The position numbers and the translations under genes are program-made. Below the pieces are notes generated by a model. The model saw nothing but the letters and a program-made list of their open reading frames with translations, did not search any database and was not told the origin of the DNA. A stretch of DNA of 64,000 nt from NCBI RefSeq assembly GCF_014850975.1, contig NZ_JACXST010000001.1:620001-684000 (forward strand), written 5' to 3'. Every line of letters begins with the position of its first letter. The stretch's first letter is position 1. The stretch is from Methylomonas fluvii. Its GTDB lineage: Bacteria > Pseudomonadota > Gammaproteobacteria > Methylococcales > Methylomonadaceae. This document shows positions 48,117-60,309 of this stretch, in pieces.

Positions 48117-49343
48117 TCACTCGACACGGATTTCCCGTAGTCTTCGCGCCAAAAAGCGCCGCTCCGGTTCCTGCCGCGCCAAAGCCAGGGCTTGTTCGTA
48201 AGCCGCGATAGCTTCGTCGGTTCTGCCCAGACGCCGGTATAAGTCTGCCCGCGCCGCGTGCGCCAGGTGATAATCGCTAAGGTCGCCATTCTGTAAAATC
48301 GCATCGATCAAAGCCAGCCCGGCTGCGGGTCCATCCCGCATCGCTACCGCGACGGCACTGTTTAATTCGATCACCGGCGAAGCATCGATTTGCAATAAGA
48401 TGTCGTAGAGTGCGACGATTTGCGGCCAGTCGGTAGCCGCGGCATGGCTAGCGTTGGCATGCACCGCGGCAATGGCGGCTTGCACGGCATAAGGGCCAAA
48501 GCGCTGTGACCCTAATGCCCGTTGCACCAGCGCCGAGCCTTCGGCGATGCGGTCCCTATCCCACAAGCTGCGGTCTTGGTCGTCCAACAAGATCAGTTCG
48601 CCGTCGGCTGTGGCTCTGGCGGCGCGGCGCGATTCGTGCAGCAGCATCAACGCTAATAAGCCTTGCGCTTCCGGTTCCGGCAGCAACTCGACCAAAAAAC
48701 GTCCCAAGCGTATCGCTTCTTCCGACAAATCGTGCCGGGTTAACGCAGCGCCGGATGAGGCGGAGTAACCTTCATTGAACACCAGATAAACAACCCGCAA
48801 CACCGAATCCAAGCGTTGCGGCAGTTCGGCCGGTGCCGGTACTTGATAGGGAATCTTGGCATCGCGGATCTTGGTTTTGGCGCGGACGATGCGTTGCGCC
48901 AGCGTTGGCGTTGGCGTCAGAAACGCGCGGGCGATTTCCTCGGTGGCCAGGCCGCAGACCTCGCGTAGCGTCAATGCCACTTGCGCATCCGGGGATAGCG
49001 CGGGATGGCAACAAGTAAAGATCAGCCGCAGCCGGTCGTCTTCCAGGGCTTCTACTTCCGTGTCGTCAACTTCGCTGGCCGGATCGGCCAAGGCATCGGC
49101 ATCTTCCAGCGCATCGAAACGGGCTTGCCGACGCAGGCCGTCGATAGCCTTGAAGCGGCCGGCCGACACCAGCCAACTGCGCGGATTGGCCGGTAAGCCG
49201 TCGCGCGGCCATTGTTCGAGCGCAGCGCGAAAGGCATCGTGTAGCGCTTCCTCGGCCACATCGAAATCGCCGAGCAGCCGAATCAAGGTGGCCAGCACAT
49301 GACGGGATTCGCTTTGGTAGATGGCGTCGATTTTTTCGCGCAA
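48117..49343 (-). CDS. ECF42-type RNA polymerase sigma factor with C-terminal helical extension
   Basis: The 408-residue protein has sigma region 2 (RHVLATLIRLLGDFDVAEEALHDAFRAALEQWPRDG) and region 4 (VALTLREVCGLATEEIARAFLTPTPTLAQRIVRAKTKIR). A ~200-residue extension follows, including NEGYSASSGAALTRHDLSEEAIRLGR and TPR-like DYHLAHAARADLYRRLGRTDEAIAAYEQALAL. This extension and the DGPF neighbours define group ECF42, which has no classical anti-sigma factor. The start is a TTG with GGAGG ten bases upstream. It should recognise the two TGTCGA-N17-CGAC sites at 43.9-44.4 kb. Confidence 0.88.
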   Translation of the reverse strand: MREKIDAIYQSESRHVLATLIRLLGDFDVAEEALHDAFRAALEQWPRDGLPANPRSWLVSAGRFKAIDGLRRQARFDALEDADALADPASEVDDTEVEALEDDRLRLIFTCCHPALSPDAQVALTLREVCGLATEEIARAFLTPTPTLAQRIVRAKTKIRDAKIPYQVPAPAELPQRLDSVLRVVYLVFNEGYSASSGAALTRHDLSEEAIRLGRFLVELLPEPEAQGLLALMLLHESRRAARATADGELILLDDQDRSLWDRDRIAEGSALVQRALGSQRFGPYAVQAAIAAVHANASHAAATDWPQIVALYDILLQIDASPVIELNSAVAVAMRDGPAAGLALIDAILQNGDLSDYHLAHAARADLYRRLGRTDEAIAAYEQALALARQEPERRFLARRLREIRVE

Positions 49344-49366
49344 TGTCGTTTCGCCTCCGTCGGCTT

Positions 49367-49849
49367 TCAGCCTTGTGTACTCAAGCTGCGCATTACTTGA
49401 TGCCAGCCGGCTTCGGCTTCGGCGCCGACTTGTGCGAATACCGTTTGCAGTTGTTGCATTTGCGTGCCGGTCAGTTGCGCTTCCAATTCTGCGCCGTCCG
49501 GCGTTAAGCTGAGTTCGCGCACCCGTTTGTCGTGCGCGGCCGTGTCTATCATGACCAGTTGCATGTCCATTAATTGCCGCAATGGGGCGTTCAAAGCTTG
49601 TTTACTGACGCTGAGCATGCCCAGCAGCGCGTTCACGGAAATCCGCGGGTTGCGGCCGACGAAATACAAGATCCGGTGATGCACCCGCCCCAGTCCGCGC
49701 TCGGCCAGGATGCGGTCCGGCTGTACGGTAAAGGCGCGATAGCCGAAGTAAAACTGTTCGATAGCCAAGCGTAACGCGGCTTCGCGCCTGTCCGGCGTCG
49801 GCATTTCATCAAGCGGGGGATTATCGATAGCGGCTATTTGGTCAACCAT
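49367..49849 (-). CDS. MarR-family transcriptional regulator
   Basis: The 160-residue protein has a winged HTH with VHHRILYFVGRNPRISVNALLGMLSVSKQALNAPLRQLMDMQLV and DKRVRELSLTPDGAEL, the standard MarR wing. It lies upstream of the sigma factor gene on the same strand, divergent from the aminotransferase. A GTCAA-N5-TTGAC site covers its own start codon and another lies before the aminotransferase, so it probably represses both. Confidence 0.87.
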   Translation of the reverse strand: MVDQIAAIDNPPLDEMPTPDRREAALRLAIEQFYFGYRAFTVQPDRILAERGLGRVHHRILYFVGRNPRISVNALLGMLSVSKQALNAPLRQLMDMQLVMIDTAAHDKRVRELSLTPDGAELEAQLTGTQMQQLQTVFAQVGAEAEAGWHQVMRSLSTQG

Positions 49850-49903
49850 ATTGACATTATAGGCAGGCAGCCGTTAGCATGGCTATAGGTCAACTTTATT
49901 GAC
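49841..49903. promoter_or_regulatory. Two MarR operators (GTCAA-N5-TTGAC)
   Basis: GTCAACCATATTGAC (49841-49855) overlaps the MarR start codon and GTCAACTTTATTGAC (49889-49903) lies 18-20 bases before the aminotransferase start. Each is a perfect 5-bp inverted repeat with a 5-base spacer, and the two are 48 bp apart. This is the usual layout for a MarR repressor controlling divergent genes. Confidence 0.72.
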
Positions 49904-49920
49904 ATTTATCAATGCCCACC

Positions 49921-51081
49921 ATGAACTCATTATCGCCGCAGCACCTTATCCGCTTTTCCGCTCGTACCCAAGACCTGCATCCGTCACCAATCCGCGAAAT
50001 TCTGGCCGTCGTCGACCGACCCGGCATGATTTCCTTTGCCGGCGGTTTGCCGTCGTTGGACAGCTTCCCGCAATTCACGCTAGAGGCCATGCCGCAGCAC
50101 ATGCTGCAATACGGCGCCAGCGAAGGCGAAGCGGAGCTGCGCGAGCGGATTGCCGCGGACATGCAAGGCCTGGGCGTTAAATGTTCGGCCGAACAGGTGT
50201 TGATCCTGTCCGGTTCGCAGCAAGGCATCGATCTGGTCGCCAAACTATTCATCGATCCCGGCACGCCAGTGGCCGTGGAGGCGCCGACCTACCTGGCGGC
50301 TTTGCAGGTGTTCCGCTTTTTCGGAGCCCGTTTTGTGGCTTACGATGTCGGGGCGCCCGACCTGCATACCTTGCAGCAGGAAAAGCCGGCGTTTGCCTAT
50401 GCTATACCCACGTTTCAGAATCCCAGCGGCCGTTGCCTGGATGCATCGGAACGCGCCGCCTTGGCCGCAGCCTGCGATGCGGCCGATATTCCCTTGTTCG
50501 AAGACGACCCTTACCGCGATTTAGTGTATGACGATTGCGAACGCACGCCGGTGTGTGCCGGTTTGCAACAAGCACCGTGGATTTACCAGGGCTCGTTTTC
50601 GAAAAGTCTGGCGCCGGGCTTGCGCTTGGGTTACTTGGTCGCGTCGCCGGAACTGATGCCCTTTTTGACCCGCTTGAAACAAGCGGCCGATTTGCACAGC
50701 AATCGACTTAGCCAATGGCTGGTATTGCAACAATTGAAAAATCCCGAGCGCAGCCGGCAGTTGGTGGCGCTGGCCGGGCATTACCGGCAGCGCCGCGATG
50801 CGTTCGAAGCCGCGCTGCGTCGGCATTTTTCAGATCTGGCGGTTTGGCAAACCCCGCCCGGTGGTTTGTTTTTTTGGCTTACGCTGAATCGCCGCGTCGA
50901 TACCCGCCTGATGTTGCCTAAAGCTATAGCAGCCGGCGTAGCTTTTATGCCCGGCGAATCCTTCCTGCCAATGGCGGTGGACGCTTGCGGCCAACTGCGT
51001 TTGAATTTCAGCCACGCCAGTAGCGAGGATGCCGAATCAGGCTTGCGGATTTTGGCTGATTTGGTGCGAGAGTTTATTTAA
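49921..51081 (+). CDS. PLP-dependent aminotransferase (2-aminoadipate/aromatic type, class I fold)
   Basis: The ~386-residue enzyme has the N-terminal ISFAGGLPSLDSFP, SGSQQGIDLVAKLFIDPG, PTFQNPSGRC, EDDPYRDLVYD and the PLP-lysine segment IYQGSFSKSLAPGLRLGY. This matches LysN/MocR-like aminotransferases; the natural substrate is not clear. An ATG at 49912 is also possible. It is divergent from the MarR gene and probably under its control. Confidence 0.88.
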   Translation: MNSLSPQHLIRFSARTQDLHPSPIREILAVVDRPGMISFAGGLPSLDSFPQFTLEAMPQHMLQYGASEGEAELRERIAADMQGLGVKCSAEQVLILSGSQQGIDLVAKLFIDPGTPVAVEAPTYLAALQVFRFFGARFVAYDVGAPDLHTLQQEKPAFAYAIPTFQNPSGRCLDASERAALAAACDAADIPLFEDDPYRDLVYDDCERTPVCAGLQQAPWIYQGSFSKSLAPGLRLGYLVASPELMPFLTRLKQAADLHSNRLSQWLVLQQLKNPERSRQLVALAGHYRQRRDAFEAALRRHFSDLAVWQTPPGGLFFWLTLNRRVDTRLMLPKAIAAGVAFMPGESFLPMAVDACGQLRLNFSHASSEDAESGLRILADLVREFI

Positions 51082-51082
51082 G

Positions 51083-51889
51083 CTAAGGTTGCAGCCGCGC
51101 CAGATTATGCAAACCCACCGTGGGTGCGGCGCCGAAAGTCTTGCGAAATTCGTGGCTGAAGTGGGCGGAATCGGAAAATCCGGTGGCGTGCGCGGCAGTC
51201 GTGAAGTTTTGGCCCTTGATGACTTCTTGTATCGCCTGCCGCATCCGGTTCCAGCTGCGATAGCGGCGAAACGGCACGCCGATCTGTTGGCTGAATAGAT
51301 GCTGCAGCCGTGATGCGGATAGTCCCACGTTCGCGGCCAGCGTCAGCACCGAAGTCAAATCGTCGCCCTGTGCAAACAAAAACTCGACGATTTGGCTGAT
51401 GCGCGGATCTAGTCTGTCGGCTTGCGACCGGCGTTTCGAAAAATCCAGCAGATCGACTAAGGGCTGCCCACTCCAATTTGGGTGATAGCGATCTTCGTAC
51501 AGCTCGCGCATGAAATTGATTTCCCCGCCATTGCCGACCAAGGCACCATTCACCGGGCGGGTATCGCGGATTAAAGGTAACAGCGCCTCGGTGCCGGCGA
51601 TGGTCGGTTCAATGTAAAACACCGCCACTGGGTCGCCGCCCACATCCAATTCGTGCCAGACCCCGGCCGGAATCACCGCCGTGCGGCAAGACAGCCAATC
51701 GCTACCCGCCACTTTCAAACGAAATTTCCCATACAGACCGGCCAGAAACACCGGAGCCCCGTGTTGGTGGTTGGCGTTGTAATACAGCGGACCGCAAAAA
51801 AATGTGCGGCCGCCGCTGATGTCCCACAGCGCATCGAAAGGAGCGGCCGTGGCGGTAGCACGTTCATACAAGCGTGGCGTATTGGTCAT
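51083..51889 (-). CDS. AraC-family transcriptional regulator
   Basis: The 268-residue protein has an N-terminal cupin-like sensor (AVIPAGVWHELDVGGDPVAVFYIEP) and C-terminal paired HTH motifs (NVGLSASRLQHLFSQQIGVPFRRYRSWNRM, AHATGFSDSAHFSHEFRKTFG). Convergent with the aminotransferase gene (one base between stops) and divergent from the following membrane protein gene, which may be its target. Confidence 0.88.
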   Translation of the reverse strand: MTNTPRLYERATATAAPFDALWDISGGRTFFCGPLYYNANHQHGAPVFLAGLYGKFRLKVAGSDWLSCRTAVIPAGVWHELDVGGDPVAVFYIEPTIAGTEALLPLIRDTRPVNGALVGNGGEINFMRELYEDRYHPNWSGQPLVDLLDFSKRRSQADRLDPRISQIVEFLFAQGDDLTSVLTLAANVGLSASRLQHLFSQQIGVPFRRYRSWNRMRQAIQEVIKGQNFTTAAHATGFSDSAHFSHEFRKTFGAAPTVGLHNLARLQP

Positions 51890-52036
51890 CGTTTAAGCTC
51901 CCTGTCGCGTCCGGCTCGCCGGCAGTTTGCCAAGCAGTCTAGTCAATGCACAGGTGCTTGGCAACGGGCTTGGGGCGTTTGCCTTATACGGCATTCAATC
52001 AGCGGGGCTAAGCTCCCCATTACTTTGAGGATAAAT

Positions 52037-52507
52037 ATGAGCAAGCAAACATTTCCACCCGAACCGTTGACCAACGTATTCCTACTGGCGTTTGCCATAT
52101 TCTGCCTGGCGATAGCCTTGAGCATTGCCTGGGTATTGGGGTTTACGCTGTTTTTTCCCGACGGCGCGTTGGCCGGCCATTTGGTCGAACGGGCGGACAT
52201 AATCCGCGCTCACATCGATTACCTGATGATGGCCCAATTTCTGTTCATTTTCTTTTTGCTGTTTCGGCAATATGCGGTCACGCCGCCGGTTTGGGTGGTG
52301 GGTGCTTGCTGCTTTGGGGCGTTTTTCAACCCGCTGTCGTTTTTGCTCAGAGGCCTATCGGCCAAGCCGGATGCCTCGGCTTTACCGGTCGAGCCGCACT
52401 TCCCGATCCAGGCCGGCATCAGTTTTACCCTGACCACGGTCGGTTTTCTAACGGCGGCGATTCTGGTGGCCCAAGCGGCCTGGAAATCGAGATCGGAACA
52501 GGGTTAA
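52037..52507 (+). CDS. Four-helix membrane protein of unknown function
   Basis: The 156-residue protein has four hydrophobic segments (VFLLAFAIFCLAIALSIAWV, YLMMAQFLFIFFLLF, WVVGACCFGAFFNPLSFLL, ISFTLTTVGFLTAAILVA). TGAGG precedes the ATG at 52037; a longer frame from 51653 is not credible because it overlaps the opposing AraC gene. It resembles small stress-related inner-membrane proteins, but no family is assigned. Confidence 0.65.
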   Translation: MSKQTFPPEPLTNVFLLAFAIFCLAIALSIAWVLGFTLFFPDGALAGHLVERADIIRAHIDYLMMAQFLFIFFLLFRQYAVTPPVWVVGACCFGAFFNPLSFLLRGLSAKPDASALPVEPHFPIQAGISFTLTTVGFLTAAILVAQAAWKSRSEQG

Positions 52508-52712
52508 CCCAAATCGGTTGGCGGCGCTTGACGGAAAAATCTGGCGATCCAGCTTTAAAAACAACCATGTAAGGCTTGTTTAGCGATGCGCAACCTCACG
52601 GTCAAATTGGTGTACTCTGATCGCATGGATGAGCCGCAGGCATTGAGGCCGCAAAATTTACGTTGGACCTAAAATATTTCTATCTCTATTAACTTATCAG
52701 AAGGAGAGATTC

Positions 52713-53627
52713 ATGAAAGCTGCTACACCACTGCGTCTTGCGCTGGCATCAAACGCCACATTTTCACTTTCGTCCGCACTTATTATGCTGTTTCAGCCTG
52801 CGCTAGTTGGTGAGTGGCTTGGAGTGGATGATCAATTCATCCTTCAACTCATCGGTATCGGCTTGGTTGCCTTTGCCGCCGAGCTGTTTTATCAGGCAAC
52901 GCGTCAGCGCGCTAACACATGGCGCGCGCTTCTTGCAAGCGCTGCCGATTTTTCGTGGGTAGTTGGATCTGTCGTTCTACTGCTCACCTTGCCGCAGCTA
53001 TTTTCTCCTCTCGGTAGCCGAATTGTTATCGGTGTGGCAGGGATGGTGTTCATTTTTGGGGGCTGGCAGTTATGGGCGGCTGGGCGAGCGCACAGAATTT
53101 CAGAAATTGGCAAATATCGCCACTGTATTATCGTTGAAACCAATGCGCCAGCTGAAAAGCTATGGCGGGTCATAGGCGACATTGGCGACATCAAGACCTA
53201 CATGCCATCATTGAAGCACTCTGTTGTTATGGACGGGAAACAACCCAGCCTTGGGGTAGTTAGGTTCTGTGAAGACCATGCCGGCAAGCAATGGTCTGAG
53301 GAATGTACCGAATTCAACCCCGGTCGCAGCTTTACAGTCCGCTTTCGTTCCGAAGCCCCGAATTTCCCGTTTCCGGCAAAAGCGATGCTTGGCGGTTGGG
53401 AGGTCTCGCCTTCAAATGCTGGTTCCCAGGTGATGGTCTGGTGGGAGCTAATCCCAAAAAGCAGACTCCTTGTACCCATAATCCTCCCTATCCTGGCTTT
53501 TCAGGTTGATCGTGATTTCCCAAAAATAATTCAGCGCATGACTGCAGTCGCCCTTGAACAGGACGGTGAAGTACAAATAAATCGAAACGTTGGTGTTTTT
53601 ACACGGCTGTTGCCATTTATTTGTTAG
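52713..53627 (+). CDS. Fusion of a four-helix membrane domain and an SRPBCC ligand-binding domain
   Basis: The 304-residue protein has about four hydrophobic segments in the first 125 residues (ATFSLSSALIMLFQP, ILQLIGIGLVAFAAELFY, WVVGSVVLLLTLPQLF, RIVIGVAGMVFIFGGW), then an SRPBCC domain from about 140 (CIIVETNAPAEKLWRVIGDIGDI) to the end. AAGGAG precedes the ATG. The pairing suggests membrane-tethered binding of a hydrophobic ligand. Function is unknown. Confidence 0.62.
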   Translation: MKAATPLRLALASNATFSLSSALIMLFQPALVGEWLGVDDQFILQLIGIGLVAFAAELFYQATRQRANTWRALLASAADFSWVVGSVVLLLTLPQLFSPLGSRIVIGVAGMVFIFGGWQLWAAGRAHRISEIGKYRHCIIVETNAPAEKLWRVIGDIGDIKTYMPSLKHSVVMDGKQPSLGVVRFCEDHAGKQWSEECTEFNPGRSFTVRFRSEAPNFPFPAKAMLGGWEVSPSNAGSQVMVWWELIPKSRLLVPIILPILAFQVDRDFPKIIQRMTAVALEQDGEVQINRNVGVFTRLLPFIC

Positions 53628-53755
53628 GGCCGTAGAGCCGCAGATACTCTGTTCAAAAGCAACAAATTTCGTCGTTTCTTTATTCCGCGACGGCCGATGC
53701 AGGAATGGCATAAAACCGTATGTTATCGAACGGCTGATTGTGCTTCAGCATGCCA

Positions 53756-55304
<1,549 letters not shown>

Positions 55305-55405
55305 GCGGGCTAATCATGATTATTATGATGCTGATAATAGTAAGACGTTCCAGAATGCAGATTCCCTACTTAAAATACCAAATATTTTAGTAGTCGCGCC
55401 AAACG

Positions 55406-56506
55406 TCAAGCATACTTACTCGGCAACCAGCCACGCTCGACGCATTCTCGAAAATTCCATTGCGGCATATTCTCGGTTTTATAGCTCCAGAAAAACCAGC
55501 CCAGATACTTTTCGAACACCGCTAACTGGGCAGCTGCGTAGCCGCGACAAGCGATATCGAATTGCATGTCGTCCATCTGCGTATGGACATGATCGAAAGG
55601 CCCCTCGGCCCAAAGCGCCGCCAGTTTTGTATCCAATCCCAAACTCCATTCGCCGACATAGGTCGGCAAACCCAGGCCGCTGATAATCTCGTCAGCTTCT
55701 GTTTTCCAGTCACAAACCACTTTTTGCAGATGCCGATAAATATCCCTGTCGATATCGTCCTGCACAAAACATTGATAACGGTGTATATCAAAGATCACAT
55801 TGCCATGCTCGGGCGGCTGTAAAAAACCGGCGTATTCGCGAAACGACCGGAAACCATCATGAAATATCACCGCCACCTGTTCGGCCGGACAATGGCGGCG
55901 AATGCGCCAATAAGCGGCCTCGGTGTAACGTTTCAACAATTCCGTATCCACATCCCAGCGCGGCTCGTTTAAGACCTCAATTCCATGCAATGCCGGGCGC
56001 ATGCCATAACGCCGGGCCAATCGCTCCAGGGTCTCCAGGGAGTAGTCGATAAAGTTGTCTTGCGTGTGCCACTCGCAAACGTCCTGGATGCCGCCATTAT
56101 CGAAACCGTTCTGACAGCCGGGCGCGGCATGGAGATCGACAACTATCTTTAAGCCAAACTCTTCGGCCCATTCGAAAGCCCGGTCAAGCACCTCCATGCC
56201 GCCGCCGACAAAAGGAAATCGCACTGCGCCGAAACTATGATGATAGGGATAATCGGTTGTGAACAGCCAATAGCCAACCGGGATGCGCACCGCATTGATC
56301 CCGACTTGCGCCAACCAGGCAAAGTCGGCGCGGGTGATGAAGGTTTGCCAATGTTGCGGCAACCGGGTTTTGGCTTCGCAGCCCAATTCGACGCACCAAC
56401 TGGTCTCGTCCCTGGCATTCAACCCGGCAAACAAACTGGGCGTCATCCATTTTTCTAAAACCAACCATCCGCCCAGATTAACCCCGCGCAGTTTATTGGC
56501 AGACAT
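55406..56506 (-). CDS. Glycoside hydrolase family 5 protein (exo-1,3-glucanase-like)
   Basis: The 366-residue cytoplasmic-looking enzyme (no signal peptide) has the GH5 (beta/alpha)8 marks: RGVNLGGWLVLEKWM at the N-terminus, INAVRIPVGYWL, VDLHAAPGCQNGFDN, acid/base E in HGIEVLNEPRWD and the nucleophile E in TYVGEWSLGLD. The pattern is that of fungal-type exo-beta-1,3-glucanases (GH5 subfamily 9). Substrate remains inferred. It may have been acquired horizontally. Confidence 0.85.
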   Translation of the reverse strand: MSANKLRGVNLGGWLVLEKWMTPSLFAGLNARDETSWCVELGCEAKTRLPQHWQTFITRADFAWLAQVGINAVRIPVGYWLFTTDYPYHHSFGAVRFPFVGGGMEVLDRAFEWAEEFGLKIVVDLHAAPGCQNGFDNGGIQDVCEWHTQDNFIDYSLETLERLARRYGMRPALHGIEVLNEPRWDVDTELLKRYTEAAYWRIRRHCPAEQVAVIFHDGFRSFREYAGFLQPPEHGNVIFDIHRYQCFVQDDIDRDIYRHLQKVVCDWKTEADEIISGLGLPTYVGEWSLGLDTKLAALWAEGPFDHVHTQMDDMQFDIACRGYAAAQLAVFEKYLGWFFWSYKTENMPQWNFRECVERGWLPSKYA

Positions 56507-56548
56507 AGGAAAACCCCGGTAACAAAGCGCCTTAGAGCACGTTTCCCG

Positions 56549-58243
56549 TTAGCAGAGCGTAATTCGCCGGTTGTACAGGGCCTGTATATTGGGCACCTTG
56601 GTGATGGTCAGGACCGCCGAATCCGAAAGCCTTTTATGGATCAGATTGACCATGTCCACTTCGCTGTCAGGGTCGAGAGAATCGAAAGCTTCCTGCATCA
56701 ATATCCATTTAGGTTTGTGCAGCAACAGTCGCACCAAGCCTAAGCGTTGTTGTTGTTCACGCTCAAGATTCTTTTCCCAATCGGCAACTTGGTCTAACTG
56801 CTCTTCCAACTCTTTCACACCGGCCAGCTGAAGGGCATGTTCCAAAACCTGTTGATCGAAAGCGGAGGGGTTGGATGGGTAGCAAATTGACGCGCGCAAA
56901 GTGCCTGTCGGCAGATAAGGACGCGGCGGCATAAAGAACATTCGTTCATCATCAGGCAATTCGATCACGCCTTCGCCCCAGGGCCAAAGACCGGCTATGG
57001 CTTTAAACAGCTTGTTACCGGAAAAGGCGTTACCGGCAATCAACACCCGCTCTCCAGACTTGATTTCTTCGTTGAGGGTGGATACGCAAACGATTCTGTC
57101 CAAACGCGAAATACATAAATCACGAAACGCCAACACGGAATTCTCGCTTTTCACCAACCGAATCCGATGAGGATCGGGTTTGGCAATTTCCCGCTCCAAT
57201 TGCTCCAGGGCCTTGCTCAATCCCAACACTCGCTCGACAGAGGCACGCCACTCCGCCACCTTACCCATATTGTCAACCGGCCATGACAACGCCGCGACCA
57301 TTTGCTGGAAAGCCTGCGCGGATTGCATCAACGCTCCCAGACTGATCGTGCCCAGAATAAAGCGCGGCGCCGACACCAGGATAGGAAATGCCATGGACAG
57401 TATTGAATAACCGGAGCTGAACATGGTGATGCGCTGCCAGGCGTGGGTTTGCTGATTCCATGCGTCGACAATATTCCCAAATAAATGATGAAAATGCGGA
57501 TTCTCATGGCGCTCACCGTGGATTAACGCAATGGCTTGCGCATTCTCCCGGGCTTTGACCAGCGCGAAGCGGAAATTGGCTTCCACGGTCTGTCTATTGT
57601 CGGTAGCCATGGTGAGCGGCTTACCGATCCACCAACCCAGCGTGGATGCGCTAGCGGCGTAAATCAGCGCCAACCAGACCAAATGGCCTTGAACGGGGAT
57701 TTCGACCAAACCTAGATTTACCGTAACGGTCCCCGACAAGGTCCACAGTATCTCGGTAAAACTGGTCAACAACAGCACGCAGTAAAAAAAAGTGTGTAAC
57801 AGATCGATTGCGTATTCAGTGGATATTCGCACATCTTCGGCGATCCGGCCATCGGGATTATCATGCTGGCCCGGCAAGTGGGTAACCAGATAATGCCGGC
57901 CGTCGCGCATCCATTGCCCGATCAATTTGTCGGTTAACCAGCCCCGCCAGCTCAATTGCAAACGACGTTTGACGACCAAATGGGTGGCCGTAATTGCCAT
58001 ATTCGCGATAAAAATCAAAACGATTAATCCAACTTGGGTAAACAGTCTCGACATCGAGCGCTGCTCCAAGGCATCGAATAAATCCGCGCTCCATTCGGTA
58101 ATAATCACCGAAACCGCAATTTGCGCCACTGTCAGCGCGACCAAAAACGCCGACAATGTGCGGATTGTAGTCTTATTTTCGGAGCACCAGAAAGGGCCCG
58201 CCAATCGGACGAATTGCATAAAAAATTTGCTGGTTGTTCGCAA
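56549..58243 (-). CDS. SbmA/YddA-like ABC transporter with a degenerate nucleotide-binding domain
   Basis: The 564-residue protein has six membrane segments and the SbmA/BacA/YddA helical domain (PFWCSENKTTIRTLSAFLVALT, WRGWLTDKLIGQWMRDGRHY, DNPDGRIAEDVR), followed by an ABC ATPase domain. The NBD is corrupted: the P-loop reads AGNAFSGNKLFKAIAGL (Lys-Ser/Thr displaced), the signature reads LEREQQQR instead of LSxGEQQR, Walker B is ILMQEAFDSLD with D changed to Q, and the switch His is missing (ITKVPNI). ATP hydrolysis is therefore unlikely. SbmA itself works on the proton gradient without an NBD, so the membrane part may still transport. Confidence 0.85.
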   Translation of the reverse strand: MRTTSKFFMQFVRLAGPFWCSENKTTIRTLSAFLVALTVAQIAVSVIITEWSADLFDALEQRSMSRLFTQVGLIVLIFIANMAITATHLVVKRRLQLSWRGWLTDKLIGQWMRDGRHYLVTHLPGQHDNPDGRIAEDVRISTEYAIDLLHTFFYCVLLLTSFTEILWTLSGTVTVNLGLVEIPVQGHLVWLALIYAASASTLGWWIGKPLTMATDNRQTVEANFRFALVKARENAQAIALIHGERHENPHFHHLFGNIVDAWNQQTHAWQRITMFSSGYSILSMAFPILVSAPRFILGTISLGALMQSAQAFQQMVAALSWPVDNMGKVAEWRASVERVLGLSKALEQLEREIAKPDPHRIRLVKSENSVLAFRDLCISRLDRIVCVSTLNEEIKSGERVLIAGNAFSGNKLFKAIAGLWPWGEGVIELPDDERMFFMPPRPYLPTGTLRASICYPSNPSAFDQQVLEHALQLAGVKELEEQLDQVADWEKNLEREQQQRLGLVRLLLHKPKWILMQEAFDSLDPDSEVDMVNLIHKRLSDSAVLTITKVPNIQALYNRRITLC

Positions 58244-58450
58244 GGCCGTACTCCTCGTTTAAGGTCGTCGCGCAATATAACAAAATTAATTGCATCAATA
58301 ACCATCAAATGTGTTGCTGCGCTGCTGGCCGCGCATCAGACTAAGGATAGGCTTTTGTGTTTTATGACAAAAAAGAGAAAAACAGCAGAGGGGATGTTTG
58401 ACGAGTTTGTGACGAGCGCTGTAGCGCTCGTCTGTACAGGTGTTTTGCGC

Positions 58451-59707
<1,257 letters not shown>

Positions 59708-59881
59708 GTTGATTAAGGGAAATGAAAGAAATGCAAAACAGCAGAGTGCTGTTTACAGCGGCAGGTAGTTGTTGGATTTGTTAAGGACTTTCAGAATGCG
59801 AACAAGCAAGCGGGGAAAATTCTAGCGCAATAACCGGACTTATCAAAAACATTTTTAATAAATCCGGTGATTCGGCGTAAT

Positions 59882-60208
59882 TTATATGTTGCTATCGATA
59901 AACGCAGCCAATTGGGATTTGGTTAAGGCGCCAACTTTAGTCGCTTCCACTTCGCCGCCTTTAAAAAGCATCAAAGTCGGAATACCGCGCACACCGTAGT
60001 GCTGCGGGGTTTTAGGGTTTTCGTCGATATTCAGCTTGGCAACAGTGAGTTTGTCTTGATATTCGGATGCAATTTCATCCAAAACCGGGGCAATCATTTT
60101 GCATGGACCGCACCATTCGGCCCAATAATCGACCAACACCGGTGTACCGGCTTTCAACACAGTTTCATTAAAATCAGCGTCTGATACATGAAGGACTAGG
60201 TCGCTCAC
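59882..60208 (-). CDS. trxA: Thioredoxin 1
   Basis: The 108-residue protein starts [13 protein letters not shown] (GTG) with GGAG six bases before it, matching E. coli MSDKIIHLTDDSF; an upstream ATG would add four residues. [19 protein letters not shown] holds the redox cysteines and [12 protein letters not shown] the cis-proline. It reduces disulfides in the cytoplasm. Confidence 0.95.
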   Translation of the reverse strand: MSDLVLHVSDADFNETVLKAGTPVLVDYWAEWCGPCKMIAPVLDEIASEYQDKLTVAKLNIDENPKTPQHYGVRGIPTLMLFKGGEVEATKVGALTKSQLAAFIDSNI

Positions 60209-60309
60209 GCCATTCTCCATTAGTTTACAAAGTCAAGACTATAGTTTCGCGGCGCTTTAATTGTCAATCGATTTCAACCGCGCGGCTTTTTAGTTTATCC
60301 TATCGGGCT

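Noticed and set aside
51653..52036. N-terminal extension of the four-helix membrane protein gene
   Set aside because: The extension is antisense to the AraC gene, has no membrane or family character, and a ribosome site precedes the ATG at 52037.
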